From positions 293,718 through 357,717 of the forward strand of contig NZ_FOIE01000007.1 of the NCBI RefSeq assembly GCF_900111455.1: 64,000 nucleotides of DNA. Direction: 5' to 3'. This stretch comes from Geodermatophilus poikilotrophus. GTDB taxonomy: Bacteria; Actinomycetota; Actinomycetes; Mycobacteriales; Geodermatophilaceae. This document shows positions 51,632 to 60,142 of this stretch, piece after piece. The stretch's first letter is position 1, and each line of letters begins with the position of its first letter. The notes under the pieces were generated by a model, which was not told the origin of the DNA, searched no databases, and worked only from the letters and a program-made list of their open reading frames with translations. The position numbers and the translations under genes are program-made.

Positions 51632-52384
51632 TCAGCGGGCGCAGGTCAGCAGCGTGCGGACCGCGCCCGCCAGCTCACCGGTCGAGGTGAGCGGTGCGGG
51701 GAACGGCACGCGCAGGTCGTAGCAGCCGGTGCGGGGCTCGACGCGGAAGAGCACGCCGTGGCGGTCGAGGCCCAGCAGGTGCACCGGGTCGTCGCCGGCC
51801 CACGCCTGCACCCGGGCGCGCAGCTCGGCCAGCGGGCCGGCGTGCTCGCTCACCAGGTCGGCCTCGGCGGCGCCCAGCGGGTCGGGCCGGGCTGCGGCGT
51901 AGTCCTCCGGCGTGACCTCGGTGCAGCCGCCGCCCTCGTGCAGCAGCACCTCGGCGACGTCGAGGCGCAGCAGCGTCGCGGTGAGCCCCACGTCGAGCAG
52001 GACGTCGTCCGGGCGGACGGCGGCGAAGGCCAGCACCAGGTCGGCCTCGTCCTCGGCGGGCACCGGCGTCAGCCACCCGGCGAGCTCCAGCTGCGCTCGC
52101 AGCGGGTTGCGCAGCGGCTGCACCGAGCGGGAGGTCACCGTCACCTTCGCCGGCAGGTCGCCCTCCGGGGCCTCGCGGACCGCCGCCGCCAGCCCTCCGC
52201 TCCGGGGGACGACGACCAGCACCCGCCCGTCGTCCAGCGTGGCCGCGGCCAGCAGCCGGCTGGTGCCGAGGCCCAGGGCCTGCACCGAGGCCACGGGCCG
52301 GGTGGCGACCGTGCGGGCCCGCTGAGCGGCGTCCGCGGTGCGGTCCTGGTGGGCGGGGGAGGACGTCCGGCGTCCGATGGTCAT
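51632..52384 (-). CDS. DUF2470-domain protein (HugZ-like, probably heme or iron related)
   Basis: A 250-residue protein. The C-terminal part (EADLVSEHAGPLAELRARVQAW, then VHLLGLDRHGVLFRVEP and a final ELAGAVRTLLTCAR) has the DUF2470 pattern, found at the C-terminus of HugZ-type heme-binding or heme-degrading proteins. The N-terminal half resembles a degenerate split-barrel (FMN-binding-like) domain. The ATG at 52384 follows GAGGGGCACCC. A sequence matching a DtxR/IdeR box at 17 of 19 positions lies 31 bases upstream, which supports a role in iron or heme use. It is convergent with the DUF1116 gene. Confidence 0.7.
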   Translation of the reverse strand: MTIGRRTSSPAHQDRTADAAQRARTVATRPVASVQALGLGTSRLLAAATLDDGRVLVVVPRSGGLAAAVREAPEGDLPAKVTVTSRSVQPLRNPLRAQLELAGWLTPVPAEDEADLVLAFAAVRPDDVLLDVGLTATLLRLDVAEVLLHEGGGCTEVTPEDYAAARPDPLGAAEADLVSEHAGPLAELRARVQAWAGDDPVHLLGLDRHGVLFRVEPRTGCYDLRVPFPAPLTSTGELAGAVRTLLTCAR

Positions 52385-52414
52385 GGGTGCCCCTCGGGGT
52401 CGACGTCCCTGGAA

Positions 52415-52433
52415 TAAGGTGAGCCTAACCAAA
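52415..52433. promoter_or_regulatory. DtxR/IdeR-type iron box
   Basis: TAAGGTGAGCCTAACCAAA fits the 19-base DtxR/IdeR consensus (TwAGGTwAGsCTwACCTwA) at 17 of 19 positions. It lies between the divergent DUF2470 gene (start 52384) and rpsD (start 52447). Iron-bound repressor would most likely silence the DUF2470 gene; an effect on rpsD is possible because the box ends 13 bases before its start. Confidence 0.7.
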
Positions 52434-52446
52434 CACTGGAGGTCCC

Positions 52447-53049
52447 GTGAACACCCCTCGTCCCAAGGTCCGGATCAGCCGCGCCCTCGGCATCCCGCTC
52501 ACGCCCAAGGCCGTCGAGTACTTCGAGCGCCGCCCGTACCCGCCCGGCGAGCACGGCCGCAAGCGCCGCAAGGACAGCGACTACTCCACCCGGCTGCGGG
52601 AGAAGCAGCGGCTGCGGGCCCAGTACGACATCAGCGAGACGCAGCTGCGCGCCGCGTTCGACCGGGCCCGGCGCACCGGCGGCAAGACCGGCGAGGCGCT
52701 GATCCAGGACCTCGAGTCCCGCCTCGACGCCACGGTGCTGCGGGCCGGCTTCGCTCGCACCATCTACCAGGCCCGCCAGTTCGTCACCCACCAGCACGTG
52801 CTGGTCAACGGCAAGCGGGTCGACCGGCCCTCCTACCGGCTCAGGCCCGGCGACTTCGTCCAGATCGCCGAGAAGTCGCAGACCTTGGAGCCGTTCGTCG
52901 TCGCCGCTTCCGGTGCGCACGCCACCCCGCCGGCCTACCTCGAGGTGCGCCTGGCCGACCTGGTGGCCCGTGTCGAGCGCGTGCCCGGCCGCGACGAGGT
53001 GCCGGTGGTCTGCGAGGAGCAGCTGGTCGTGGAGCACTACTCCCGCTGA
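52447..53049 (+). CDS. rpsD: 30S ribosomal protein S4
   Basis: A 200-residue S4. It opens NTPRPKVRISRALGIPLTPK and has ERRPYPPGEHGRKRRKDSDY near 27-46, LREKQRLRAQYDISE, and an S4 RNA-binding domain (LDATVLRAGFARTIYQARQFV, then HQHVLVNGKRVDRPS). It binds the 5' domain of 16S rRNA early in 30S assembly. The N-terminus has no zinc cysteines, the usual form in actinobacteria, so I do not read it as a zinc-starvation paralogue. The GTG follows ACTGGAGGTCCC. It is monocistronic here and away from the alpha operon. Confidence 0.96.
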   Translation: MNTPRPKVRISRALGIPLTPKAVEYFERRPYPPGEHGRKRRKDSDYSTRLREKQRLRAQYDISETQLRAAFDRARRTGGKTGEALIQDLESRLDATVLRAGFARTIYQARQFVTHQHVLVNGKRVDRPSYRLRPGDFVQIAEKSQTLEPFVVAASGAHATPPAYLEVRLADLVARVERVPGRDEVPVVCEEQLVVEHYSR

Positions 53050-53053
53050 TCCC

Positions 53054-53115
53054 CGCGAGATCTGCACACTCGTGACCACCACGGCCCTGGTCGGCGCCAC
53101 TGTGCAGATCTCGCG
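53054..53115. repeat. 15-bp perfect inverted repeat
   Basis: CGCGAGATCTGCACA (53054-53068) and TGTGCAGATCTCGCG (53101-53115) are exact reverse complements with 32 bases between. The repeat begins five bases after the rpsD stop and ends before the KptA start. It may end the rpsD transcript or be a dispersed element; the GAGATC core resembles the palindromes at 51551-51608. Confidence 0.7.
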
Positions 53116-53137
53116 CCGGGCGGGTAGCCGCCGGGAC

Positions 53138-53692
53138 GTGCACCCCCGCGACGTCGTCCGGCGCAGCAAGCGGCTGTCCTACGTGCTCCGTCACGCTCCC
53201 GGCAGCGTCGGGCTGACCCTCGACGCCGCCGGCTGGACGGACGTCGACGCCCTGCTCGCCGCCCTCGGCTGGACGCGGGCCGAGCTGGAGCGGGTGGTCG
53301 CCACCAACGACAAGCGCCGGTTCGCCCTCGACGAGAGCGGCACCCGGATCCGCGCCAGCCAGGGCCACAGCGTCGCCGTCGACCTCGGCTACGCCGCGCT
53401 GACCCCGCCCCCGGTCCTCTTCCACGGGACGGCGGAGCGGAACCTGCCGGCCATCGAGGCCGAGGGGCTGCGGCCCGGACGCCGGCACGCGGTGCACCTG
53501 AGCCCCGACGAGGTCACCGCGCGCCGGGTCGGAGCGCGCCACGGCCGGCCGGTCGTCCTCCGCGTCGACGCCGGGGGCGTGGCGCGTGACGGCGCCGTCT
53601 TCACCCGGTCGGCGAACGGCGTGTGGCTGGTCGACGCCGTCCCACCCCGGTACCTCCGGGCGCTGGGGCGGCAGGTCGCAGCCTGGCCATGA
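53138..53692 (+). CDS. kptA: RNA 2'-phosphotransferase (Tpt1/KptA family)
   Basis: A 184-residue KptA. Visible motifs: [15 protein letters not shown] near 8-22, [34 protein letters not shown] and [10 protein letters not shown], which supply the NAD-binding and RNA-2'-phosphate-binding residues. The enzyme moves a 2'-phosphate from RNA to NAD. In fungi this ends tRNA splicing; bacteria lack that pathway, so the natural substrate is uncertain. The GTG at 53138 places the start right before the family domain; an in-frame GTG at 53072 would extend into the inverted repeat and is less likely. Confidence 0.92.
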   Translation: MHPRDVVRRSKRLSYVLRHAPGSVGLTLDAAGWTDVDALLAALGWTRAELERVVATNDKRRFALDESGTRIRASQGHSVAVDLGYAALTPPPVLFHGTAERNLPAIEAEGLRPGRRHAVHLSPDEVTARRVGARHGRPVVLRVDAGGVARDGAVFTRSANGVWLVDAVPPRYLRALGRQVAAWP

Positions 53693-53988
53693 GTGCGACC
53701 TGGGCGCCAGCGGGGGTGTCTGAGGCCCTCTCGGGTAGCTGACCGGGCCCGTCCGGACCTGCCGCACTCAACGCTGGCAGCGCTCGTCAGCAGGTCGATG
53801 TCCCATGGGGCCGAGGCGGCCTGGGGTCCCGCTACGCCGACGCACCGATCACTCGCTCGCAGCGGCGCATCAACTCGATCCAGCCTCGCTTGTGCAGAGC
53901 CGTCCGGTTGGTTGCGCGGCTCGGCCTGGCTCATCCGATCCGCTCGTCCCTCGTGGGAGCAGCTCACACCGAACACCGTGCGTGTGGA
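53693..53988. other. Intergenic region without a supported gene
   Basis: About 300 bases between the convergent KptA and DUF4157 genes. Short open frames here lack ribosome sites and family similarity. No repeat or RNA gene is visible. Confidence 0.4.
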
Positions 53989-56718
53989 CTATGGGCGCCG
54001 TTGGACGGTCTCCCGCGTCCCTTTGAGGGCGTTCGCCGCGAGGACGATCTGGCCCCGAGGGTCGACGAAAGGTGACGAGGTGAGGAATGTGATCATCAAC
54101 GTCCTGCCGTCGGGGGCGCGGTCGTCGATGCGTGCGCGCACCGTGCCGGCGTACAACTGCCCACGTCCGGTGCGGCCGCGGATCGTGGCCTCGATGACAC
54201 CGTCCTTCTCGTTCCGCCATGTCAGGTCGTAGTCGCCACGGGCGTACGTGGCGGGGTCGATGGCGGCAGCGGCTGCTGCGAGCTCCTTGACCAGCCTGCT
54301 GTCGTCCGTCGCTGTCGTCGCCCCCCGGGACGGCACGTCATCCACACCGGCCGCTCCCCCCGCGGCGCCCGACCGGGTGCGGAGGTCCTCGATGGCGCGC
54401 TTGAGCTGGGCGAGCACCCGATCGAACGACGTCCCCGCGACAGGTCCGAGCGCAGCGATGACGGCGTCCACCTGTTCGTTCGAGAGGTCCGAGGGAACCT
54501 CCGAGACGAAGCGCCTGGCATCCCCGGCTGTGACGCCAGGCCCACTGCCCGCGCCGACGATCGCCTCCCACAGCCTCCGGACTGGAGCGTTCGCCTTGGC
54601 GATCTCCGCTCGGATCTCCGGGCTCGCGGCGCGATCGGCCGGACGGCCCTCGGCCGGCACTCCGTCGGTCGGCGCCGACTTCGGAGCGCCGGGCACAGCG
54701 GCCCTGCCGCCGCCATCCGTCCCCCGGCCCGCACCGTGACGCTGATCGGCCAAGATCCTGCGCACGGTGTCCACAGTCTGCTGTCCCCGCGGCAGTCTTC
54801 CCTGGGCGGTTCCTGTCACGGCCAGCAGGAGCTCGAGATCCGCCGTGCTGAACTGGTCCTTGTTCGCAGCGATGACAGCCAGGAGTTCCCGGTTGAGCTC
54901 CTCCTGAGCGGCGGAGGGGTCGCCGCCCTTCCTCATGGCCTCCTCGATCCTCGCCTTCAGGGCCGGATCGGACTCGATCATCTGCTGGACCTCGGGCGGT
55001 ACTGGCGTGCCACTCGCTGCCACGGCCTGGAAGAGCTGGACGAGAGGCTCCTCGGTGCCGGGCCCGAGCTGGGCCGTCGCCCTGCCGGAACCGAGCAGGA
55101 CCACGGCCGCGACTAGACTCGCCGCGGCATAGACTGGCACCTTCTTCCCGGCGCCTTTCGCGACGGTGCCGGTGCCTTTCGCGATCACCCCCAGGGCGGC
55201 GAGCATGGCCGCCAGCGCGGCCTCCTTGGTGGCGTCGCGCATCACCGCGTAGACCAGGACCCCAGCGGTGTTGACGACGCTGATGTACAGATCCCCACCG
55301 ATGGCGTAGCACGGCCCAGGTGGGATCCAGGTGCCCGGTGCGAACATGAGCCCGCCGCACTCCGCTGGACCCGTCAGCTTGTTGGCGAGCGCGATCTCCG
55401 CGGCGAGCTTGCCGATGCGAAACGATGCTCCGGACGCCGTGGTGATCTCGTACATCGTTGCGTTGCGGAAGTCCCAGATGTCGGGTTCCCCCTGGTACAT
55501 CCCGCTCTTGGCCGTGAAGTTCCCCCGCAGGCACCTGAGGGCGTCCTGCTCGGCGGGGCTTCCACCGCGCAGGTAGACCCAGTCCAGGTTGAAGCCCAGT
55601 GAGACGCCCCGGCGGCTGGCAGGGTGCGTCGCCTCGTAGGTCTCCTGGACGCAGATCTCGGCCTGTTTCCAGACGGGGTTCAGCGCGGTGACCGGCACCG
55701 CGACCGGCGGGCATGCCGTCGGGGGGCACGCGCGCTGTACCACGGCTGCTGCGGGTGGCGCCTGTTCGAGGCCGATCGTCTGCTGCAGGACGTGGGTCAA
55801 CTCGTGAGCCAGCAGCATCCGTCCGTCTGCGGTACCGGGGCGATACTCGCCGGCGGCAAATGCGATGTCGGTTCCGACGGTGAGGGCACGCGCGTGCAAC
55901 CGCTCCGCCAGGGTGGCGGCCGCCGAGTCCGTGTGTACCCGCACGGCCGACAGGTCCTGTCCGAAGCGCGCCTCCAACTCCTCCCGTTCGCCCCGAGGAA
56001 GCGGATGGCCGCTGCCCATCCCGGATGGGGCTGAGCTCGGCAGACCGGGAGCTGCTGCGTCCCGCGCCATCTGCACTGCGAGGGGTGCGCCAGGTGAGCG
56101 TGTCCCGTGCATGACCGGCGTGCCGGTGCCCGCGAGGATCGACCGCGCCGTCCGTTCCGCCTCCCGCTCCAGCGGGTCGTCCTGGCGGCTGACGCGCAGA
56201 CCCGAGAGAACGGGAGGAGGCCCCCCCGCCGCGAGTCCGCCGCGGCCCGACCCCGACCGCCCCGAGGAGGCGTCGCGAGCCAGGCGATGGGGGGCGTCCT
56301 CCTGGGCGCCGCCGCAGTGGGGATCGGTGTCCGCCCGGCGCTGGACGAACGAATCCGCGGCGTGAGCGCTCGTCCCGCGGAGACCATGGCCACCGGCTGT
56401 CGCCCAGAGCGGTCGGATGCCACTGGGGGCGTCCTGGTCACCGTGGATCGGAACACGGCTGAAGTCGTGACCGGATCGAGGATCGGCTGACAGCGCCGCA
56501 GCCGGGTCGATCTCGTCCCCCGGTCGTCCCGGTACCGCCGTCAGAGTCGTCGTACCGTCCGCCTCACACCGTCTCGTGGCGACCAGGGACTGGGTGGCGG
56601 ACGGTGGACCGAGTGTGCGGTCCTGCCCCCTGCTGAGGACAGGGTGCGGTGTGGCCTCCCGATACGGAGAGGCTCGACGGGTCTCCGATGAGAATCGGCC
56701 GACCGGCGATCTACCCAT
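53989..56718 (-). CDS. Large DUF4157 (eCIS-core) protein with HELTH metallopeptidase-like motif
   Basis: A protein of about 909 residues. The N-terminal third contains a GHDFSRVPIHG motif near 86 and a DUF4157 domain: PLEREAERTA, FGQDLSAVRVHTDSAAATLAE, then RMLLAHELTHVLQQ with the HExxH-like motif near 305-309. This domain marks proteins near extracellular contractile injection systems and polymorphic toxins. The rest has a cysteine-containing domain, a hydrophobic segment (AAASLVAAVVLLGSG), a helical Ala-rich region and an unknown C-terminal domain that could be an effector. No sheath, tube or baseplate gene is in the window. The ATG at 56718 is likely; a GTG at 56745 is the alternative. Confidence 0.75.
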   Translation of the reverse strand: MGRSPVGRFSSETRRASPYREATPHPVLSRGQDRTLGPPSATQSLVATRRCEADGTTTLTAVPGRPGDEIDPAAALSADPRSGHDFSRVPIHGDQDAPSGIRPLWATAGGHGLRGTSAHAADSFVQRRADTDPHCGGAQEDAPHRLARDASSGRSGSGRGGLAAGGPPPVLSGLRVSRQDDPLEREAERTARSILAGTGTPVMHGTRSPGAPLAVQMARDAAAPGLPSSAPSGMGSGHPLPRGEREELEARFGQDLSAVRVHTDSAAATLAERLHARALTVGTDIAFAAGEYRPGTADGRMLLAHELTHVLQQTIGLEQAPPAAAVVQRACPPTACPPVAVPVTALNPVWKQAEICVQETYEATHPASRRGVSLGFNLDWVYLRGGSPAEQDALRCLRGNFTAKSGMYQGEPDIWDFRNATMYEITTASGASFRIGKLAAEIALANKLTGPAECGGLMFAPGTWIPPGPCYAIGGDLYISVVNTAGVLVYAVMRDATKEAALAAMLAALGVIAKGTGTVAKGAGKKVPVYAAASLVAAVVLLGSGRATAQLGPGTEEPLVQLFQAVAASGTPVPPEVQQMIESDPALKARIEEAMRKGGDPSAAQEELNRELLAVIAANKDQFSTADLELLLAVTGTAQGRLPRGQQTVDTVRRILADQRHGAGRGTDGGGRAAVPGAPKSAPTDGVPAEGRPADRAASPEIRAEIAKANAPVRRLWEAIVGAGSGPGVTAGDARRFVSEVPSDLSNEQVDAVIAALGPVAGTSFDRVLAQLKRAIEDLRTRSGAAGGAAGVDDVPSRGATTATDDSRLVKELAAAAAAIDPATYARGDYDLTWRNEKDGVIEATIRGRTGRGQLYAGTVRARIDDRAPDGRTLMITFLTSSPFVDPRGQIVLAANALKGTRETVQRRP

Positions 56719-56745
56719 GCGGCCACTTCCACAGCTGAACGGCAC

Positions 56746-57135
56746 GCGACAAACGGAGGTGCTGGATGCGCCGGGGTAGCTTATCGCCCTCGATGGGGTT
56801 GCAGTATCGACGAACTGGTCGAAGCCGTCTCAGGCCTCCCTGGATTCGTGCCGGCCTTGAGGGCGCTGTCCCCGGCCGGGGACTTCGAGGGCGCGGTGCC
56901 TGCGGCGCGCGGGCTCAGCTTCGGGGGTTGCTCGACGTCCACCACGCCAGCCGCACGGTGGCCTTCCCGTCGACTGGGGTCGCGTCCGCGGCCACGGCGC
57001 TTGTCGCCGCCTCGGCGAGCAGCGCGATGACCGTCATCGCGTCCCGGCTGGGTGCCGGTTGAGGGACCGCTCGCCTCCGTGTCCTTCCCGGGAGCTCGAT
57101 CCCGCGGCCACCTCAGGAGCAGCGCTCGGAGCGGG
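56746..57135. other. Intergenic region without a supported gene
   Basis: About 390 bases upstream of the DUF4157 gene and downstream of the ring-opening amidohydrolase, both leftward. It should hold the promoter of the DUF4157 gene. Short open frames on both strands look random. I see no terminator hairpin or known motif. Confidence 0.4.
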
Positions 57136-58239
57136 TCACGCGCGGACGATCGCGGCCACCGGCCCACCGCCCGACGGGCCCTGGTGCACCGCCGCCACCG
57201 ACACGAAGACCGCCGGGTCGCCCGTCACCGACGCGGCCACCCCGCCCACGGTCGCCTTGATCTGCCGGTGCCAGAAGACGTCGGAGTCGTCGAGCATCGC
57301 GTTGCGCCGGCCGCGGACGTAGCCGGTCGGGTCGGCCTCGCACTTGAGGAAGACGTTGACCAGCCGGTCGCCGAGGTCGCTGGGGTGCGGCCGCTCGGGC
57401 AGGTCCAGGCCGGCGTCGCGGATCGCGTTCCAGATACCGTCCTGGTCCAGGGCGTCGCGCATCACCGAGTGGCCGATCCGGTAGGCGCCCCCGTGCCCGC
57501 GCGCGTTGCCGACGACGACGATCTGCGCCCGGTCCAGCTCCACGCCCGACGAGCAGGAGGCGACCGCGCTGAACAGCGACAGGTCGCGCATGACCTGCGA
57601 CTGCTCCGGCATCTCGATCTCGCCGAGCGCCACCGCGATGCCCAGCGCCGTCGTCCCGTTGGACAGGTCCATCGAGCCGTGCGGCTCGTCGTAGTAGGTG
57701 TCCTCGCCTCGCGCCTTGGCGTCGCGGATGGTCTCGATGGTCAGCAGCGGCGTCTTGGTCTGCACGTAGTGGACGTCGGCCGGGTCGGTGATGCCCGCCT
57801 CCGCCATCGCCCGGCGCACGCCGGCGGCGACCTTCTCCACCATGGCGATGCGGCCGATGTCCTCGGGCAGCAGGACGTCGCTCATCGCGTAGCCGACGGT
57901 CAGTCGCGGTTCGTCCGTCTTCTCCACCCGCTCCTCGGGCAGCGTCGCGAAGACCGTGGCGTGCGGGCTGATGACGCCGTCCGTGCCGCCCGACCACACG
58001 ATCGGGATCTCCCCGACCTCCTCCTTGGACCGGGTGCCCTTCTCGAGCAGGACCTCGCGGAAGGCCCGGTCGGCGATGATCCGGGTGTAGTCGTTGACCC
58101 CGCCGTTGCCCTCCGTCTTGCCGATGACGGCGACGACCCGGTCGGCCTCCATGACGCCGTCGTCGATGAGCTTCGCCAGCTCGGACGCGTCGCTGACGTT
58201 GTGCAGCGGGACCTTGCGGACCTCGATGGGTGCGGGCAC
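57136..58239 (-). CDS. Ring-opening amidohydrolase (cyanuric acid hydrolase/barbiturase family)
   Basis: A 367-residue protein of the three-fold 'Toblerone' family. The Ser-Lys elements are visible: [14 protein letters not shown] near 40-53, [14 protein letters not shown] near 82-95 and [19 protein letters not shown] near 225-243, plus the C-terminal [15 protein letters not shown]. Family members hydrolyse cyanuric acid or barbiturate. With a UraA-type permease and a molybdenum hydroxylase in the same regulon, barbiturate (made from uracil) giving ureidomalonate is the best reading. The GTG follows GAGAGGAAG and is 11 bases after the carbamate kinase stop, so the two are co-transcribed. Confidence 0.9.
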   Translation of the reverse strand: MPAPIEVRKVPLHNVSDASELAKLIDDGVMEADRVVAVIGKTEGNGGVNDYTRIIADRAFREVLLEKGTRSKEEVGEIPIVWSGGTDGVISPHATVFATLPEERVEKTDEPRLTVGYAMSDVLLPEDIGRIAMVEKVAAGVRRAMAEAGITDPADVHYVQTKTPLLTIETIRDAKARGEDTYYDEPHGSMDLSNGTTALGIAVALGEIEMPEQSQVMRDLSLFSAVASCSSGVELDRAQIVVVGNARGHGGAYRIGHSVMRDALDQDGIWNAIRDAGLDLPERPHPSDLGDRLVNVFLKCEADPTGYVRGRRNAMLDDSDVFWHRQIKATVGGVAASVTGDPAVFVSVAAVHQGPSGGGPVAAIVRA

Positions 58240-58250
58240 GGAGCTTCCTC

Positions 58251-59201
58251 TCAGCTGGCGATCAGGACGGTGCCGGCGTCGTCACCACTGACGGCGTCGG
58301 CGATGTGCTCGAGGGACGTGATGACGGCGCGCGCGCCGCCCCCCTCCACGAAGCGCAGCGCAGCCTCGACCTTGGGGCCCATCGAGCCGCGGCCGAACTC
58401 GCCGGCCGCGGCGTGCTCGCGCAGCTCGCGGGGGGTGACCCGGCCCAGCGGCCGGGCGCCGGGCCCGCCGTACCCGACCAGCACCTGCGGGACGTCGGTC
58501 GCGACCACGAGCGCGCCGGCGTCCAGCTCGCGGGCCAGCAACGCGGCGGTGAGGTCCTTGTCGACGACGGCCTCGACGCCGTGCAGCGCTCCACCGGTGC
58601 CGTCGTCCACCACCGGGACGCCGCCCCCGCCGGCGCAGACGACGACGAACCCCGCCGCGAGCAGCGCCTCGACGGCCGGCACGTCGAGCACCCTGCGCGG
58701 TTCGGGCGAGGCGACGACCCGCCGCCAGCCGCGCTCGCCGCGGTCCTCCCAAACCTGCCCGTGCGCCATGGAGCGCTCGGCCCGCTCGCGCGGCAGGTAG
58801 CGGCCGACCGGCTTCGAGGGTTCGCGGAAGTGCGGGTCGTCGGCGTCGACGAGTGTGCGGGTGACCAGGACGGCGGTGCGCTGCGGCAGCCCGCGGGCCG
58901 ACAGGGCCGCGTCGAGCTCGTCGGCCAGCGTGAAGCCGATGGTCGCCTGGGTCTGGGCGACGCACCAGTCCAGCGGCACGGGCGGCACCTCGTGCGCGGC
59001 CAGCTCGTTCTTGACCAGCAGGTTGCCCACCTGCGGCCCGTTGCCGTGGGTCAGCACCACCTGGACGCCGGTGGCCACGACCGCCGCGACGTGCCGGCAG
59101 GCCGCCGCGATCGCGTCGCGCTGCGCGCGGGGTGTCGCCGAGCCGTCCGGGCCGGTCATCGCGTTGCCCCCGAGGGCGATGACGACGCGGCCGGGGGTCA
59201 C
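58251..59201 (-). CDS. arcC: Carbamate kinase
   Basis: A 316-residue amino-acid-kinase fold. It begins [16 protein letters not shown], has [15 protein letters not shown] near 48-62, the [10 protein letters not shown] segment near 216-225 and [14 protein letters not shown] near 274-287. It converts carbamoyl phosphate and ADP to ATP, CO2 and ammonia. No arginine deiminase genes are nearby; the likely source of carbamoyl phosphate is the FdrA/DUF1116 pair. The GTG lies 18 bases downstream of the shared operator (site B). It is first in a two-gene operon with the ring-opening enzyme. Confidence 0.94.
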   Translation of the reverse strand: MTPGRVVIALGGNAMTGPDGSATPRAQRDAIAAACRHVAAVVATGVQVVLTHGNGPQVGNLLVKNELAAHEVPPVPLDWCVAQTQATIGFTLADELDAALSARGLPQRTAVLVTRTLVDADDPHFREPSKPVGRYLPRERAERSMAHGQVWEDRGERGWRRVVASPEPRRVLDVPAVEALLAAGFVVVCAGGGGVPVVDDGTGGALHGVEAVVDKDLTAALLARELDAGALVVATDVPQVLVGYGGPGARPLGRVTPRELREHAAAGEFGRGSMGPKVEAALRFVEGGGARAVITSLEHIADAVSGDDAGTVLIAS

Positions 59202-59218
59202 CCCGGCGACCCTAGTCC

Positions 59219-59250
59219 GGGATGTCTCAGCGCTGAAGTACCTCAGCGCC
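59219..59250. promoter_or_regulatory. Shared operator, site B (before carbamate kinase)
   Basis: The stretch combines in one block the two elements seen separately at 48560-48610: GATGTCTCAGCGCTGAAGTA (59221-59240) runs into AAGTACCTCAGCGC (59236-59249). It contains the perfect 10-base palindrome TCAGCGCTGA. It lies just upstream of the carbamate kinase start and overlaps the last codons of the PHP gene, so the promoter sits inside that gene's end. Confidence 0.75.
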
Positions 59251-60061
59251 GCCAGAAGTCGAAGGCGTCCCGTCCGGGCCGGAAGCCGGCGGCCTCGACG
59301 ACGTCCACCGCGAGGTCGAAGTGCTGGCCGACGCCGGCCGGCTGGTGGGCGTCGCTGCCGAAGCTGATCGCCTCGCCGCCCTCCTCGTGGAACCAGCGCA
59401 CCTGGTCGACCGAGGCCAGCGGGCTCGTCGTGTTGACCTCGAGCGCCCGCCCGGTGCCGGCCAGCGCCCGGAACACCGCCCGGTACTCCTCCTCGTAGTC
59501 CTTCTCCGCGTACCGGTCGCTGCCGCCGGGCCAGTAGCGCCGCGGGAAGTCGACGTGGGCGAGCACCTGGAAGACGTCGCTGTCCTCCACCATGTCGACG
59601 ACCTCGGCCAGGTAGCGGCGCATCGTGCTGTCCGGGTCGGGGTAGAGCAGCCGACCCACGCCGTAGAGCCGGCCGTCCTGGCTCAGCGAGTGCAGCGAGC
59701 CGAGCACCCGGTCGACGGGGGAGTCGCGGAGGTGGGCGGCGACGCTGGCGGCGAACAGGTGCGGCTCGCCGGTCTCCACGCCCGACCAGATCCGCAGCTC
59801 GGGGAAGCGCTCCCGGCACTCCTCCAGGTCCGCGAAGTAGCCCTCGACGTCGATGGGCAGGTGCCGGGAGGCGTGCCGGTCGACCAGCCCGTCGGCGGTC
59901 GCGCGGTCCTCCGGCGTCCAGGTCGTGAAGTCGAGGTGCTCGGTGAAGGCGATGGCGGGCAGGCCCCGGGCCACCGCCCGCTCGCACGCGCGCACCATCG
60001 TGGAGGAGTCGGCGGTGTCCCAGGACCACCTGGTGTGCACGTGGTTGTCCGGTGGTCGCAT
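59243..60061 (-). CDS. PHP-domain phosphoesterase (histidinol-phosphatase-like)
   Basis: A 272-residue metal-dependent PHP protein. Ligand motifs are NHVHTRWSWDT at the start, FTEHLDF near 39-45, SGVETGEP near 93-100, LGSLHSL near 119-125, AHVDFPR near 167 and SFGSDAHQ near 234-241. It would hydrolyse a small phosphate ester. Length suits the HisK-type histidinol phosphatases, but no histidine genes are nearby. It lies upstream of the carbamate kinase on the same strand with the shared operator between, so it probably is not part of the pyrimidine regulon. It is divergent to the RecQ-like gene. Confidence 0.85.
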   Translation of the reverse strand: MRPPDNHVHTRWSWDTADSSTMVRACERAVARGLPAIAFTEHLDFTTWTPEDRATADGLVDRHASRHLPIDVEGYFADLEECRERFPELRIWSGVETGEPHLFAASVAAHLRDSPVDRVLGSLHSLSQDGRLYGVGRLLYPDPDSTMRRYLAEVVDMVEDSDVFQVLAHVDFPRRYWPGGSDRYAEKDYEEEYRAVFRALAGTGRALEVNTTSPLASVDQVRWFHEEGGEAISFGSDAHQPAGVGQHFDLAVDVVEAAGFRPGRDAFDFWRR

Positions 60062-60142
60062 CGTGTGTGGATTGTCCTCCCTCGTCCCCAGGATCCGCGC
60101 GGCGGCCGGTCCCGTCGCCCGCGCTGCCTACTGTCGGACGCC

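Noticed and set aside
51632..52384. The missing YlbF/AllH (DUF2877) partner of FdrA
   Set aside because: It lies next to the FdrA/DUF1116 genes but its C-terminal pattern is DUF2470, and it is convergent with its own iron-type box.
52447..53049. A zinc-free S4 paralogue induced by zinc starvation
   Set aside because: Actinobacterial S4 normally lacks the N-terminal cysteines, and the nearby regulatory site is an iron-type box, not a Zur box.
53989..56718. Part of a complete contractile injection system or prophage
   Set aside because: No sheath, tube, baseplate, AAA ATPase or other phage genes are in the window; only the DUF4157 protein is present.
59321..60142. A long N-terminal extension of the RecQ-like protein
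   Set aside because: The 274 extra codons lie opposite the PHP gene, which has intact metal motifs; the helicase family begins near the ATG at 60143.
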